NCBI GenBank assembly: GCA_002261195.1
Contig: MVBO01000008.1
Coordinates: 83,768 to 147,767 of the forward strand
Source of the DNA: Bifiguratus adelaidae
Lineage: Eukaryota; Mucoromycota; Endogonomycetes; Endogonales
DNA length: 64,000 bases
Reading direction: 5' to 3'
A program made the position numbers and the translations under genes. Shown here one piece after another: positions 46,301 to 57,446 of this stretch. How positions within the stretch are numbered: the first letter of the stretch is position 1; the number at the start of each line of letters is the position of its first letter. Below the pieces are notes generated by a model. The model did not search any database, was not told where the DNA came from, and was given only the letters and a program-made list of their open reading frames with translations.

Positions 46301-47212
46301 TGAAATGGACATTAACACTTGGTCTCCGTTAAGCATGACATGTCATCATTACCATTGCGGCCAAGGTAAATGGCGCCGTCAAAGTTGTCTTTTGGCGATG
46401 AAATGTAATAGTCTGCTTCCTCCGGATCGTACCTCTTGAGCAATTTTCCAGTGAATGGATCGATGGCAATCAGTCTCGTGGATTTGCTGCCAACATATAT
46501 TGTCCCGTCGGGCGCCTTGAATGGCGAGTTGGCAATCAGTTCCTTGATGGTCAGGGGAAGTTTCTGCCAAATACGACACATCAGTGGCCTTGAATTGACT
46601 TGCGAAGAATCTATTGTTTACCTTTACACCTTCGGCTTGAGAAAATATATAGAGGGTACCATCACCTTTGGGTTCAACAATGTAAATCACTTCATCATTG
46701 TCTGTGCGCTTGCTTGACGATTCATGATGTTCTCCAGAAGTCTTCAGAATGTCATTGTTGGCCTCCCAATCTTCTTCCCAATCTTCGCTGAACAAGTCGT
46801 CCTTTCGGGGTGGTGTAATCGAGATTTTCGCATTCTTGCCCTCTCTCTCGACCTTTTCCCCTCCGTTATTTAACGCTGAATCCGTCTTAATGAGAGGCGC
46901 TGAGCTTCCTCCGTGAAACGTCCACTGAACAGTTCCGGTATAACGATGAACACCTCGGATGGAACCGTCCAAGGTGGATACCAGAATTAGTTCCGTCATC
47001 CGTAAGTCCTGCGCTGATTCGCCCTTTGACCATACGTCAACGTTCTTGCTCAGAGAAGCGACGCTATCCACCACGCCTTCAACTACCCCATTTCTTGGCC
47101 TAGTGTCTTGTCGAGGTTTTTCCGGCTCGGCAGCATGACTACCTTGCACAAGTGTCCCTACTACAAGGATAAAGAGTACTAGATGTAGCCAGTCCCTACA
47201 ATGCAACCTCAT
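43311..47212 (-). CDS. IRE1: Unfolded-protein-response sensor kinase/endoribonuclease
   Basis: IRE1 senses misfolded protein in the ER lumen and splices a bZIP mRNA. Seven exons (46622-47212, 46353-46563, 46124-46297, 44652-46066, 43892-44598, 43558-43825, 43311-43502) encode 1185 residues. A signal peptide (MRLHCRDWLHLVLFILVVG) is followed by the PQQ-like luminal beta-propeller (LVSTLDGSIRGVHRYTGTVQW, GTIYVGSKSTRLIAID), a membrane helix near 536-553, a basic linker with RKRRKGTKK, the kinase (from about 741; VHRDIKPQNILI, ISDFGLCKKL, GTIGWRAPELL) and the KEN nuclease (from about 1055) with RDLLRAMRNKRHH, which keeps the Arg, Asn and His needed for cleavage. The start codon is 54 bp from that of DFG10, head to head. 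Confidence 0.96.
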
Positions 47213-47266
47213 TGGCACAACATTAGGTGCAAGAAGTGACAAGGGGCCACGTTTGAATTTTCTGGG

Positions 47267-48210
47267 ATGGAAGCCCCGAGAGCTTTCCTTTGCTTGATTT
47301 CAGTCATTGCAACATGCGCCTACAAGATTCCACCATTACAACAGAGCATTCTATACTATGGGAAGCTGGAGGATCTAGGCCCTGAGAGGACACCTTGGTT
47401 TGCCAAGCTGAGGGTGCCTAAGCGTTGGTTTTTACACTTTTATGTATTTGCTTGTCTGTTTGCGCTCTGGAACGCCTTAGAGCTGGGTCTAGTGGCGACG
47501 TATGGCAAGGGTCTGGTCATCACAGAGGTACTGGCCACATTAGACTCTACAGCCTACTCTGAGCTTGTTCCCAGTGCTACTGCTTGCCTGTCGCTCGGCC
47601 TCCTGACGGGTCATTTTGCAAGGCGGCTCTACGAGTCATTGTACGTTGAGCGACCGTCTTTCACGGCCACCATGCATATCGGACATTATGCTGTTGGTCT
47701 TGGATTCTATGCTGCAGTCATCCTGGCAAGCTGGCTTGACCCAGCCTGTCAGCAACACCATGGTCAAGGTAGGCAATGCGGTCAAATTTGTCGTCGAGAG
47801 ACATTCAGATTCTTCTCACAGAGGGCTCTCCTATCATTGTCATGACTGTCTGGGTCGTGTCGATCCTCATTTTTGCGTATGCGAACCTACATCAGTACCA
47901 ATGCCACCTTATCCTGGCGGATCTACGACAGAGAAGCGATCGGACGAAACCAAAATATGGATTTCCACATGGTGATCTTTTTGAGCACATCGTTTGCCCG
48001 CACTATTTTTGCGACATCCTCATCTATCTCTCCCAAACACTCCTCTTTCGCTTTCAGAACATAACCATGGACCTCTGCTTGCTCTGGACGATAGTCAACC
48101 TCTCTGTCGTAGCCACCGAAACGAACAAGTGGTACGAACTCAATGCGAAGAATGCCAGACCCCCATATAGAATGGCCAGGAGGTGGATCATCTTACCTGG
48201 TATTTACTAG
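47267..48210 (+). CDS. DFG10: Polyprenol reductase (steroid 5-alpha-reductase family)
   Basis: Two exons (47267-47768, 47822-48210) encode 296 residues. It has about six hydrophobic helices and the C-terminal signature of the family: FPHGDLFEHIVCPHYFCDIL, then WYELNAKNARPPYRMARRWIILPGIY at the end. DFG10/SRD5A3 reduces the alpha-isoprene unit of polyprenol to make dolichol, needed for N-glycosylation in the ER. LYESLYVERPS earlier in the chain is also typical. Start codons of DFG10 and IRE1 are 54 bp apart on opposite strands, so the two ER genes must share one very small promoter. Confidence 0.9.
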
Positions 48211-48601
48211 GGGACTCTGCCATTTAAAGATACAAAAAGTCTAGATATTAACAGATGCGCAGTGTCATAGAGCTCGCGCGCCTCCCCAGGTCAAATTGTA
48301 CATTTTGGTTTTCAAGGGGGGAAGGATAACGGCAATTTAAGGAGATGACAATTGGGTCAGCCATTGGGCAGAATACCCCTCATGGCCGTCGTTTCAAGCG
48401 ATTGCAAATCAATGATGATACAACACAATCCGTCCCAGTAATCCCTCAGGAGGGGGAGGGAACGTCCTGATGGGTCTCCCCAATCTGGTAAAGCTGAACA
48501 TGTTCAGTAGATAGCACTCCCTTTTGTTCTCCTCTCCTGTGTAAGACAGACGCTTTCAAGTGATAGCTGAATTCTTTGCACCTTCGCGTGCTTAGAGCAC
48601 C
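48211..48601. promoter_or_regulatory. Intergenic stretch upstream of the RasGEF gene
   Basis: About 390 bp after DFG10 and before the RasGEF start. Holds a purine-rich GGGGGAGGGA run near 48452 and a pyrimidine-rich stretch just before the start, as often seen at fungal promoters. No coding frame is convincing. Confidence 0.3.
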
Positions 48602-51600
48602 ATGGCAACCGAAATCGCATTCTCCAACACGGAATCTGGTCGACGAAAGAAGCCACCACCACCTCTCGATCTATCGGATGTAGAGGCGAAATATCAGCAT
48701 GCGCAAGCTTCAGCAGGATGGCGAAAGAAGCTGTCGCACAAGGTCAGCTCAGAGTTTTGGCCCCTTACACCTACTTTTGGCGTGGAATTTTTGAACAAAA
48801 GTCGCCATCAGATCAAGTAAATATTGCCGTTTGGCCAAATGCAAAGCAAGACTGTGACTGACGCAAACGTGTAGGCGCAGATCTCAGTCCATGGATAGCT
48901 TGCGACAGTTTACGCCCCGCACAGCTTCTCTACGCTACTATGATAACCTGTCTTCGCCTAACTCACCAGTCATTGATTTAAGTTTTGATCTCCATCTCTC
49001 AGAAGCCAAAGCCATGAGCCATCAATCTTCAGATGAGCATTTGGCGGAAGCTAGGTGCTTAGCTGCCATTTACGGATGGCTTACGATAGAAGCGGATCAT
49101 GCAATGATTAAACGTCGCGGAGAAAGGCACATTGACGAAACAGTTTCTGAACAAGCCAGTGGGAGTACCACCTTTGGCAAAATGAGATCTTGGCAATCGC
49201 CGTCAGCTTTACCAAAGCAGATCCGCAAGTCGAAGCATCTGAACCTTTCTCACCGCAATTCCGATCTGCATTATTCTCTCTCACCATCCAATAGTATCCC
49301 AGACCGGTTGGATCATTCACTTGCCCGAAACAGATTGTGTGCTTTGCCGGCGAGTGTATCATTTCAGGGCTTGGATACAATCTCTAAACTCACGCCGCCA
49401 ACAGCTTTGCAATCTAGTCAGAGCTGTTACACACAACAATGGACGAGAACAACGGAACATTCAGATGATCCCGTAGCCGGCTCCAAGGCAACAGATTCCG
49501 GATACATGTCTTACATGGACATGTCAAAGCAGGAACTAAGGACATCCGATGAAGCGTGCCTGATTTACGAAGATCATATTCAGCAATTGATTGGATTTAG
49601 CTCGCCAGACACTGCAACAATCCACAATTCAGCTCGAGTTTCGGTGATGGAGGCGCCAGAATTACCTTCCTCGTTTGTTGATGCCGCCGTGTTCGAAAAT
49701 TTAGAGGAGGATGCGTATGACAATATCGTCTATAGTAGCTCTTCAGACTTTGTGGGATCGACGATTATGGCCGCGACATTAGAGAAATTGGTGGAAAAGC
49801 TGACTTCGACCTTAGGTGAGTGTTAAATAGCTTTGCATGGTGCATGATATTCAAAACAGCCATGTAGAGCCAACCTTCATCAGCGATTTCTTCTTGACTT
49901 TTCGATTGTTTACTACTCCGATCCAACTATGTCGCTTACTCATCGCCAGGTTCAAGTGGGCATTTCAATCAGACGATGAGTACCGACGGCTGGTTCGCGT
50001 AAGGTAAGCCCGTCATGTACACAGTCGTATTGCGACAGAAGCAACCAATGCAATTCTTCCAGATCCTTTGTTGTGCTCAGGTATTGGTTGGTCTGTTACT
50101 GGAAATACGATTTCGCGAAGTCAACCACATTACGCTTTCTCATCACGAATTGTTTGGCTGAACTAAAGGCTGACCCAATTGTGTCAGACTCTCCAAACAA
50201 TCTTCGGATCATCAACCAGCTCCGGAAAGTCATCAAACAGCAAAAGAGGCCACATCAACGACCTGGCTCTGGTATGTCGGTGCTGGGAGCACACAGCCAG
50301 CATGAATCTATCGGATCCGGACACAACGCCTTCGATCTGGCGTCCCTCATGTCCCGAGGTAGCTACTCTTCTCTTTCGGCGGCTTCTGTACCTCCTATTC
50401 GCCGATTGTCTGTCAACTCACAGCGATCCGTTAGCTCAAAGAACTCATTCACCTCCACGATAAATTTTGGTCTGCGAAGCATACGCAAAGCTGTTCCAAA
50501 GGTTGCCGAAAATATGTCCATTAGGAAGGACAAGCAAAATTTACACGCCAATTGCAGTGTGACAAGTGTTGTGGAGTCCTCCAGCGATCATCTTCCTCAG
50601 CCGCACGAGGCAAAATCGAGCAACTGGCCCTGGGGAAGACGGAAAGGAGGAGCAGCCGAATCGACAGAACCACACCAAAAGTCCGCATTCACCGCATTTT
50701 CTCGGTTCACAAAGGACGGGAATAATCGATCGTCAGCCGCTTTGCCTCCAAAATTATCGAGTTCAAACTCACATCAACGATTGCACCAGACGTTGGCTCA
50801 TCATGGCCAGGGCCGCCCAAAGGCGCAAGGACAGCCGGAAAGCAGTAGCATACTCGCATTCCACTCAGAAGACATTGCGAGAGAGTTCTGTTTAGTGGAA
50901 ATGGAGTTACTAGCCAAAGTGACATGGGAGGAGCTTTTAGAATTACGCTGGTTGCGGCTAGGAAGCGAAGCAAAGAATCCGAGCCCTATCAGACAAATCA
51001 TTGACAAGTTTAATCAGGTGAGTTCCATAAATTGCGAACGCAAGAGGGAGCTCATGGATCCGCAAGACCTATCAATGGGTATCATCCGAAATCGTCAGTA
51101 CGCCCAACCTCAAATATAGGGTCAGAGTGATTGAGAAATTCATTCGTATAGCTTTGGTAAGTATCTACTTACAACCCATGTCAACGCTCGTCTGATGCCA
51201 TCCAAACAGAAATGCTATCACTTGAGAAACTACAGTACGTTGACTCAACTGCTGCTCGGATTGCAATCACCGGCGGTATCCAGACTGGCCATGACATGGA
51301 AGAAAGTCGATCCATACGAGATGCAGATATTGCGCGATCTACAATCCATTACGAGCCCATTCAGGAACTGGAAAGTGTTGAGAGGCATCATGGCTACCGC
51401 TTGCAATGAGATTAGCGAGGCTAAAGCTCTTGAGCTGGCCCTTTTTGAAGATATCGATTGCGATACTTGCGAAGCCAAAGGCTGCATACCGTTTCTCGGC
51501 TTATACCTTTCGGATCTCGTCTTCAATGCCGAGAATCCCAGCTTTTTGGATTCCAATAGCCTTTTGCATCCGGAGCGACAACTCGTGAACATGCACAAAT

Positions 51601-51815
51601 TCCGTATAGCAGGTGTGTTTTTGCGCGCTTTGCAAATCAAGTCATCTTAACACTTTTGGGCAATTTTAGCCTCTGTCGTATACCATGTACTCGCACTCCG
51701 CTATTTGTCCCAGCAATATCCTATTCAATCCAACCCAGACATCTCCGCCATCCTGCTCAACATGAAACTGTTAGACAACCTAGAGATTAGAAAGCTTTCT
51801 CTCCAATGTGAATAG
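48602..51815 (+). CDS. Ras guanine-nucleotide exchange factor (CDC25-homology)
   Basis: Seven exons (48602-48816, 48875-49815, 49868-50003, 50063-51017, 51067-51156, 51210-51612, 51670-51815) encode 961 residues. The RasGEF N-terminal domain starts at about 384 (FISDFFLTFRLFTTPIQL, then FVVLRYWLVCYW). A Ser-rich insert of about 200 residues separates it from the catalytic domain at about 694-955: LAFHSEDIAREFCLVEMELL, WVSSEIVSTPNLKYRVRVIE, NYSTLTQLLLGLQSPAV, IPFLGLYLSDLVF and LVNMHKFRI. It activates a Ras-like GTPase at a membrane; which one is unknown. There is no SH3 or DEP domain. The acceptor used for exon 5 (51067) restores the conserved TYQWVSSEIV. Confidence 0.93.
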
Positions 51816-52025
51816 AATCATCACCGGCAAGTGTAACTCAGCTTTTGGCTCATGCAGAGGTAACTCCAAACACATGAATCCTACTCTACCCCTTCTATCA
51901 GCTACAACGAGAGACTACCTGCAAGTGTAATTCAGTGCACTCAATCATGGATCCCATCGTGGTTGGTTTACGTCGCTTAAATTGGAGAACAATGAAAACA
52001 GTTGATCCGTTTGATCTTTTCTCCA

Positions 52026-53826
52026 ATGGCCTTCTCGAGTGCGCTGGTGCTTACAGACCTCGATGACTTTATATCACCCTCGCAAGCCTGCATAAAGCCT
52101 GTGGAAGTACAAAAGTCTGGAGGCAATGAAGGAGTAAGTGGTGTAGACTTGTGGCAAATCATGACTAAGTGGCATTGCAGAGCACCATTAAGGTGGACGA
52201 CTCGGGCAAGTACTTTGAAGTGACGCAGGACGGCGGGGAAACGCAGTTGCAGCAAGCATCCATTACGCTAAACGACTGTCTCGCTTGCAGGTTGGTCTCC
52301 ACGGAATCTCGAAATGTGCGAGAGCGCTTAAGGCTCTTTTCTAGTGGTTGCATCACCTCTGCCGAGAGTATCCTCGTCTCGCTACAGTCACATGAAGAGC
52401 TTATTAAAGTGCTCAACGGCAACAAGAGAGCGATAGAGGTAAGCTATTAGTTGTCAGTTGGTTTTCCGCTCGTTGCCACCGTGCTAAGACTCGGCCTTTT
52501 TAGCACAATATACCGGCAGAAGTCAAAACTGTCGTCGTTTCCCTCTCGCCACAATCCCGCGCATCCCTCGCAGCCAAATATCACCTGACTCCTTTGCAAA
52601 TACATCAAAAACTCACTCACATCTTCAAATCCGAAGGCGTCTATTACGTTTTTGACACAGCATTTTCGCGGGATATATCGCTGGTGGAGAATGCAAAAGA
52701 GTTTGTATCAAAGTGGCGGAAGCGGCAAGAACAGCAAAAACAGAACATGGATAATTCTATGGATGTGGATGTGCCGGCGTCTACCAGTGGCCCTCGTGTT
52801 CGACGGGGTCCAGCCAAAAAGCTTGCGGCATCCGACAGGGACGAAGTAACATTGCCCATGTTGGCTTCATCGTGCCCTGGATGGATATGTTACGCTGAAA
52901 AGACACACGGCTACGTCTTGCCTTACATTTCAAAAACGAAATCGCCTCAGCAAATGATGGGATCTATCGTCAAGGACTTTTGGGCCCAAAAGATTGGGCG
53001 AAAACCCAACGATGTCTACCATGTGGCCATCATGCCTTGTTTCGACAAAAAGTTAGAGGCGAGTCGGCAAGACTTTTATGACGAGGAATGGGAGACGCGG
53101 GATGTTGACTGTGTTATTACGACTGGAGAGGTTGAGAAACTACTGGAAGAAAGTGGATGGAATCTACAAGCAGCTCCCGAAGGTGAACTGGACAAATACT
53201 TCACAAAGGCTGTCATCCGGGACGATGGAACAGCCACCTTAATGGGAACAAAAGGCACAAGTTCTGGTGGCTATCTTGATTACATCATGACCTATGCAGC
53301 TAGAGAGCTGTTCGGCATCAATGTGGATGTGGATTCTACAGCAGCTGACGGAACCTACGCTAATGTACAAATCAAGACCATGCGCAACTCGGATATGCGC
53401 GAAGTAACGCTCATCGACGGCAACGGCAATACCTTGCTCAAATTTGCAGCTGCCTACGGATTTCGCAACATTCAGAACCTTGTCCGCAAAATTAAAACGG
53501 GTCGGAGTCCGTATGATTTTGTGGAGGTCATGGCCTGCCCAAGTGGATGCATCAATGGCGGAGGACAAGCACTTGCGCAATCAGAGGATGGAAGTCAATT
53601 GAATGCAGTGGACGCCAAGGCTTGGATACAGCAAGTGGAAGCGGTGTACAAAAGTGTGGGATCGGGAGGAGAGCTGGATGCTCGGCCTGAAGACAATCAG
53701 ATCGTACATCAACTATATCATGATTGGTTGGGTGGAGCAGATTCGGAAAAGGCACGACACATGCTCCACACGCAATACCATGCTGTTACGCAAACCCTAC
53801 AGAATCCGCTGGCCGTGAAGTGGTAG
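52026..53826 (+). CDS. NAR1: Nar1, hydrogenase-like Fe-S protein of cytosolic Fe-S assembly
   Basis: Four exons (52026-52133, 52181-52290, 52345-52438, 52504-53826) encode 544 residues. Nar1 works with Cia1 to pass Fe-S clusters to cytosolic and nuclear proteins. N-terminal ferredoxin-like cysteines are at 22, 69, 72 and 75 (CLACSGC once the intron at 52291-52344 is removed). C-terminal H-cluster-like cysteines lie in [29 protein letters not shown] and [14 protein letters not shown]. It belongs to the iron-only hydrogenase superfamily but is not a hydrogenase. That 54-bp intron has no stop and keeps the frame, so unspliced mRNA would insert 18 residues inside the cysteine cluster. Confidence 0.96.
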
Positions 53827-54061
53827 AAAGCAGCACTCATAGAAATGGCCCGCTTCAATGGGCTGCTAGTGTAAAGCAATTTGGACCATCATCATTGGAC
53901 CTGGTTTAACCATGCCAGTCCATGTAATACAATGTAACATCATTCATGATACACCTATAGTTCCATCCATTGCCATTATCTCCTGAGCAAACAATGGACT
54001 GTCATTCCATATTTGTAATCACGAAATTCAGCTTACGCTTGTTCCTTTCTCTCACTTGATC

Positions 54062-54367
54062 ATGGGTAAGCCGGTCATTTTCGCTGTCGACTGGATATGC
54101 AAGCCAGACAAAGTAGAAGAACTCAAAAAGATTGCCGAGAAACTAGCTCCTGCATGCCGTCAAGAACCGGGTAACATCCAGTTTGACATTCACCAAGATA
54201 GCAGGGACCCAACCCACTTCTTTCTGTTCGAGATATGGAAGGATGCAGATGCAGTCAAGCAACATGCCGAAACGGAGCATTTCAAGACCTTGGCGGCCGG
54301 TGAAGCGACCAAGTGCTTGCAAGACCGCAAGCTGCGAAAGATGATTCCTTTGGCCCCGAGACTTTAG
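54062..54367 (+). CDS. Small ABM-fold (antibiotic biosynthesis monooxygenase-like) protein
   Basis: An intronless frame of 101 residues starting MGKPVIFAVDWICKPDK. The dimeric alpha/beta-barrel ABM pattern is plain: VEELKKIAEKLAPACRQEPG, IQFDIHQDSRDPTHFFLFE, WKDADAVKQHAETEHFK. Relatives include YgiN-like quinol monooxygenases and stress-related small proteins; many lack a known substrate, and nothing here identifies one. It converges with TRS33, whose stop is 48 bp away. Confidence 0.88.
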   Translation: MGKPVIFAVDWICKPDKVEELKKIAEKLAPACRQEPGNIQFDIHQDSRDPTHFFLFEIWKDADAVKQHAETEHFKTLAAGEATKCLQDRKLRKMIPLAPRL

Positions 54368-54415
54368 CGTGTGTTTGTATGATAGGAGTATACTACAAAA
54401 GATCATGTACAGGTT

Positions 54416-55144
54416 CTATCGCTGCGCAATGCGGATTTGAAACGTGCCTAGGCACGGTGTCAGACGGATAAGGTAAAAGCCGTAACTCGTCACTTACATT
54501 GAGGTATATTGGATGTCTCGGCCATCACCACGCTAGACACACCTAGATTTGCCAGCGCGCCTCGTATTAGACCACATGGAAACCAAAGATACTGTATAGT
54601 CGATTAGACGCGCGCCCTCTCACTGTCTGCATGAGGGTCGACCTACCGGTGCAGCTCGTTTTGTTGCTTCCGCTGGATCCGCATCCAGGGACATACGCAT
54701 GAACCATCGAAAGTTGTTGTCTTGTAGGACATACACTCCCTAGGCCGCTGCGTTGAGAAACTGTTCCACGACGTGACATGTACCTCATCCACTCACGCGA
54801 CGATTGGTTTTGAGGTTGTCCACCTGCTTCTTGAACGCGACTGTCCATAGGTCTTTGCAGACAAACTTGACAACATCAAGGGTATCCACGAACCGAGGTC
54901 GGTCCTGAGTAAATCTAGGCTCCCGTCAGCACGACTCGCACGCCTCAAAGCCGAAAACTCACTTCTCCGCTAGACTCTGACCAACCGTGAATCCGAGCGA
55001 CTCCAGCTTGTAGTAGATGGCATCATTCTCAATGTCCTCGGCATGGTTAGTTCGATACATCATGTTGAGTATCTCTGGGAGCAAAAAGTCCATACAACTC
55101 TCGCTCACCAGCGAGAGCGTTCCATCTTCACTGGTGCGCGACAT
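54416..55144 (-). CDS. TRS33: TRAPP tethering complex subunit (Bet3 family, TRAPPC6/Trs33)
   Basis: Five exons (54963-55144, 54797-54914, 54647-54739, 54498-54591, 54416-54447) join in frame to 172 residues. Family landmarks are KLESLGFTVGQSLAEK, FTQDRPRFVDTLDVVKFVCKD, the FKKQVDNLKTN segment, GVYVLQDNNFRW, FPCGLIRGALANLG and the C-terminal PQCTFQIRIA. The last exon is only 32 nt; reading on past its donor would give a stop after four residues (at 54490), so the exon was added because it restores the conserved C-FQI end. TRAPP tethers ER-derived vesicles at the Golgi. The start lies 30 bp from the derlin start on the other strand. Confidence 0.93.
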
Positions 55145-55174
55145 GAAAGCGAAATACCTATTTGTCTCCGCGTC

Positions 55175-56289
55175 ATGGCCATTCCACTGGAGACTTGGTA
55201 CTATGATATACCGGTCATAACCCGCACTTATATAACGGCAGCACTATCGACGAGCTTAGCTGTGGTTAGTAGACATGAGTATGCTCTTTGTCGCGACGTC
55301 CATCTCAAATCATGTCGACCGTTCCTAGCAATTACGGCTCGTCCATCCACTACAACTGTACCTCAATTATGACCTGATAGTGTATAAGCGCCAGGTATGC
55401 GAGTCAACAAGCTTCTCTTTACGTTCCTCTTCTCACTTGGCTTATAGTACTGGCGTCTTTTGACCAACTTTTTGTTCTTCGGCAAGTTCTCACTCGATTT
55501 GCTATTTCACATGTTCTTTCTGTGAGTGAACACGCTAGCATGCGTCTCACTAGTCAATACTCATCTTCTGGGCCCAGGGCGCGTTACAGTCGAATGCTGG
55601 AAGAGGGCTCTTTCCGAAACCGAAGCGCCGATTACTTTTGGATGCTGGTTCTGTCCTCGATTTCCCTCGTCATTCTCTGCGTAAGTCTCACGAGCGTAGC
55701 ATCGCGCACGATGGCAAAACTCAATGGCCATGACCAGGTCTTTGTTCCCTTTACAGACATGCCCTTCCTTGGGTCACCCTTGGCCTTTACACTCGTCTAC
55801 GTCTGGTCGAGAAGAAACCCTTATATCCGACTCAACTTTCTCGGGCTTTTCGTCTTTTCGGCGCCATGGTTACCTTGGGTCTTGTTGGCCTTTTCGTTGC
55901 TGATAGGATCCAACTTTCCCACCGGCGATTTGATGGGTATAGCGGTAGGACATCTCTACTATTTTTTGGAGGACATTTGGCCTCGTGAGCCTCAGAGCGG
56001 CGGAAGACGATGGCTCAAGACGCCGGAACTCATGTGAGTGAACTTAGTTTGGTTTAGATGTATGTCTAATGTCGTCCTTTGTAGCGTTCGCTTGATTGAT
56101 GGTCCAGAGATGATGTTAGAGAGGGAAGTCGAGGAGGAAGAAGAATATGCAAGAGATGACCAGCAGCACGAGGAAACAGTACCTGAAACGCATCAAAGCG
56201 GTATCGAGGCCACGTCAACTGAAGTTCATCGCGAAGACCACGGTCAAGAGAACCTGGAAGCGCGACCGGCAGCCAATGCTTTTGCATAG
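55175..56289 (+). CDS. DER1: Derlin (ER-associated degradation)
   Basis: Five exons (55175-55264, 55329-55394, 55448-55521, 55578-56033, 56085-56289) encode 296 residues. The derlin/rhomboid-like fold is shown by WYYDIPVITRTYITAALS, YWRLLTNFLFFGKFS, RYSRMLEEGSFRNRSADY, the membrane helices around FVPFTDMPFLGSPLAFTLVY, and GHLYYFLEDIWPR, the conserved end of the membrane part. Derlins form the channel-like half of the Hrd1 retrotranslocon in the ER. The C-terminal tail of about 75 residues is acidic and Gln/Glu-rich; I see no SHP box with confidence. Rhomboid catalytic Ser and His are absent, as in all derlins. Confidence 0.94.
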
Positions 56290-56511
56290 CCTTTCACAGT
56301 TGCCATAGAGGGTCGGGTCCGATATGTATATACAAAATTGAAAATGCGATGCGACCAATTGCTTCCTTCTACGTTGCGCACCAGTTGCGCTAACTAATAT
56401 TCAGGTACACGTGTATGGCAGATTGCATTCGTCTGTTTTCTCCCAGAATGAAACATGATTGAATTGAGGCAGTCAAGCCCTTTTGGACGAGGCAACCTCG
56501 CACACGCCCGA

Positions 56512-56621
56512 ACGATCCGTACCATGCTTACCATGCTTACCAAGCGGACTAGCCGCAATGTCCCTGCGAGGTATACTATCCTTAATATCTGTACCATCCG
56601 TACCAACCGGACAATCCGTAC
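56512..56621 (+). repeat. Imperfect 9-bp minisatellite, left array
   Basis: Units of the form CCGTACCAT, GCTTACCAT, GCTTACCAA, CTGTACCAT and CCGTACCAA recur here in two blocks (about 56512-56540 and 56590-56621). On the opposite strand the units read like ATGGTACGG, giving a monotonous MVRIVRLV-like peptide that is not a gene. The twelve bases ACGATCCGTACC at 56512-56523 are the exact reverse complement of 56767-56778. Confidence 0.7.
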
Positions 56622-56763
56622 CATATCTATCCAGATTCATCAAATAAAATCAAGGATTATGCCATTAAACCTTGAAATGCTTATCCAGTGGGCTTGATCA
56701 TGAGACCTTGCCCAGCATAGGCGAACTTCTTCTACAGACGTGGATAAGTTCGTTGATGATGTT

Positions 56764-56806
56764 GATGGTACGGATCGTACGCCTGGTAAGCATGGTACGC
56801 TTGGTA
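56764..56806 (-). repeat. Imperfect 9-bp minisatellite, right array (inverted relative to left)
   Basis: ATGGTACGGATCGT, then GGTAAGCATGGTACGCTTGGTA repeats the same unit in the opposite orientation about 240 bp from the left array. The two arrays could pair as the arms of a long imperfect hairpin in single-stranded DNA or RNA. No target-site duplication or transposase is seen. Confidence 0.65.
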
Positions 56807-57446
56807 TATATGACCATTTTCTTTGCCTTTCACTGGACGGGGTCAGCTGTGTTAACTGTTGCCAATTAAGTGTCTGTTCTCATATCCATATCAATCTGAA
56901 TCCGAAGTGAATAAGGGAGACATGCTGACTTCATCCTACAGGTGTTTATCACTCTTCTTCATGTTTATTGAGGAGATTTGGATTCTTCTGCACCAGCTGA
57001 GTATCACTCACCACAAGGAACAGATGCGGAGAGCAGAGAAAATCAAGCGCCGATATGCGGAGTCCGATGTGATTTGCTGACAAAGGTGTTTGCTTGTGGC
57101 AAATTACCCTCCTTTAGGTCAGCACGTCAAAGCCTGAGCAATTAAATAACATTCTATATCAATGGCAATGCACCTGCGATACCACCTATGGTCGCCTACT
57201 TACTACAGCCCGGCTTTGGGAACTCCAGCTCATCGAACTTGGCGACGCCTCGCGCTGTCAATGCGGGGGATATACTATCAGAGCAACGAAGCAAAGGTAA
57301 GACGTTGTACGTGCGGTGCCTTACTACACCCCTTACGCAAACAACAGCAAAAGACGGAGCTTTATTATGTTGACACATTATGTTTAAGCATTGGTGATGA
57401 CGTGAGCTGAGCCGACGACCTTTCGTTTTTACAAGGTGCTCGGACG

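Noticed and set aside
52026-53826. Iron-only hydrogenase suggesting anaerobic hydrogen metabolism
   Set aside because: Cysteine pattern, N-terminus and size match Nar1, the Fe-S assembly factor found in all eukaryotes, not a hydrogen-producing enzyme.
54490-54498. Ending TRS33 at the TGA at 54490-54492
   Set aside because: A GTAAGT donor precedes it and a 32-nt exon at 54416-54447 restores the conserved C-terminal CTFQIRIA.
56394-56624. Minus-strand ORF reading MVRIVRLVRMV
   Set aside because: Direct translation of the 9-bp minisatellite; periodic, with no other coding character.
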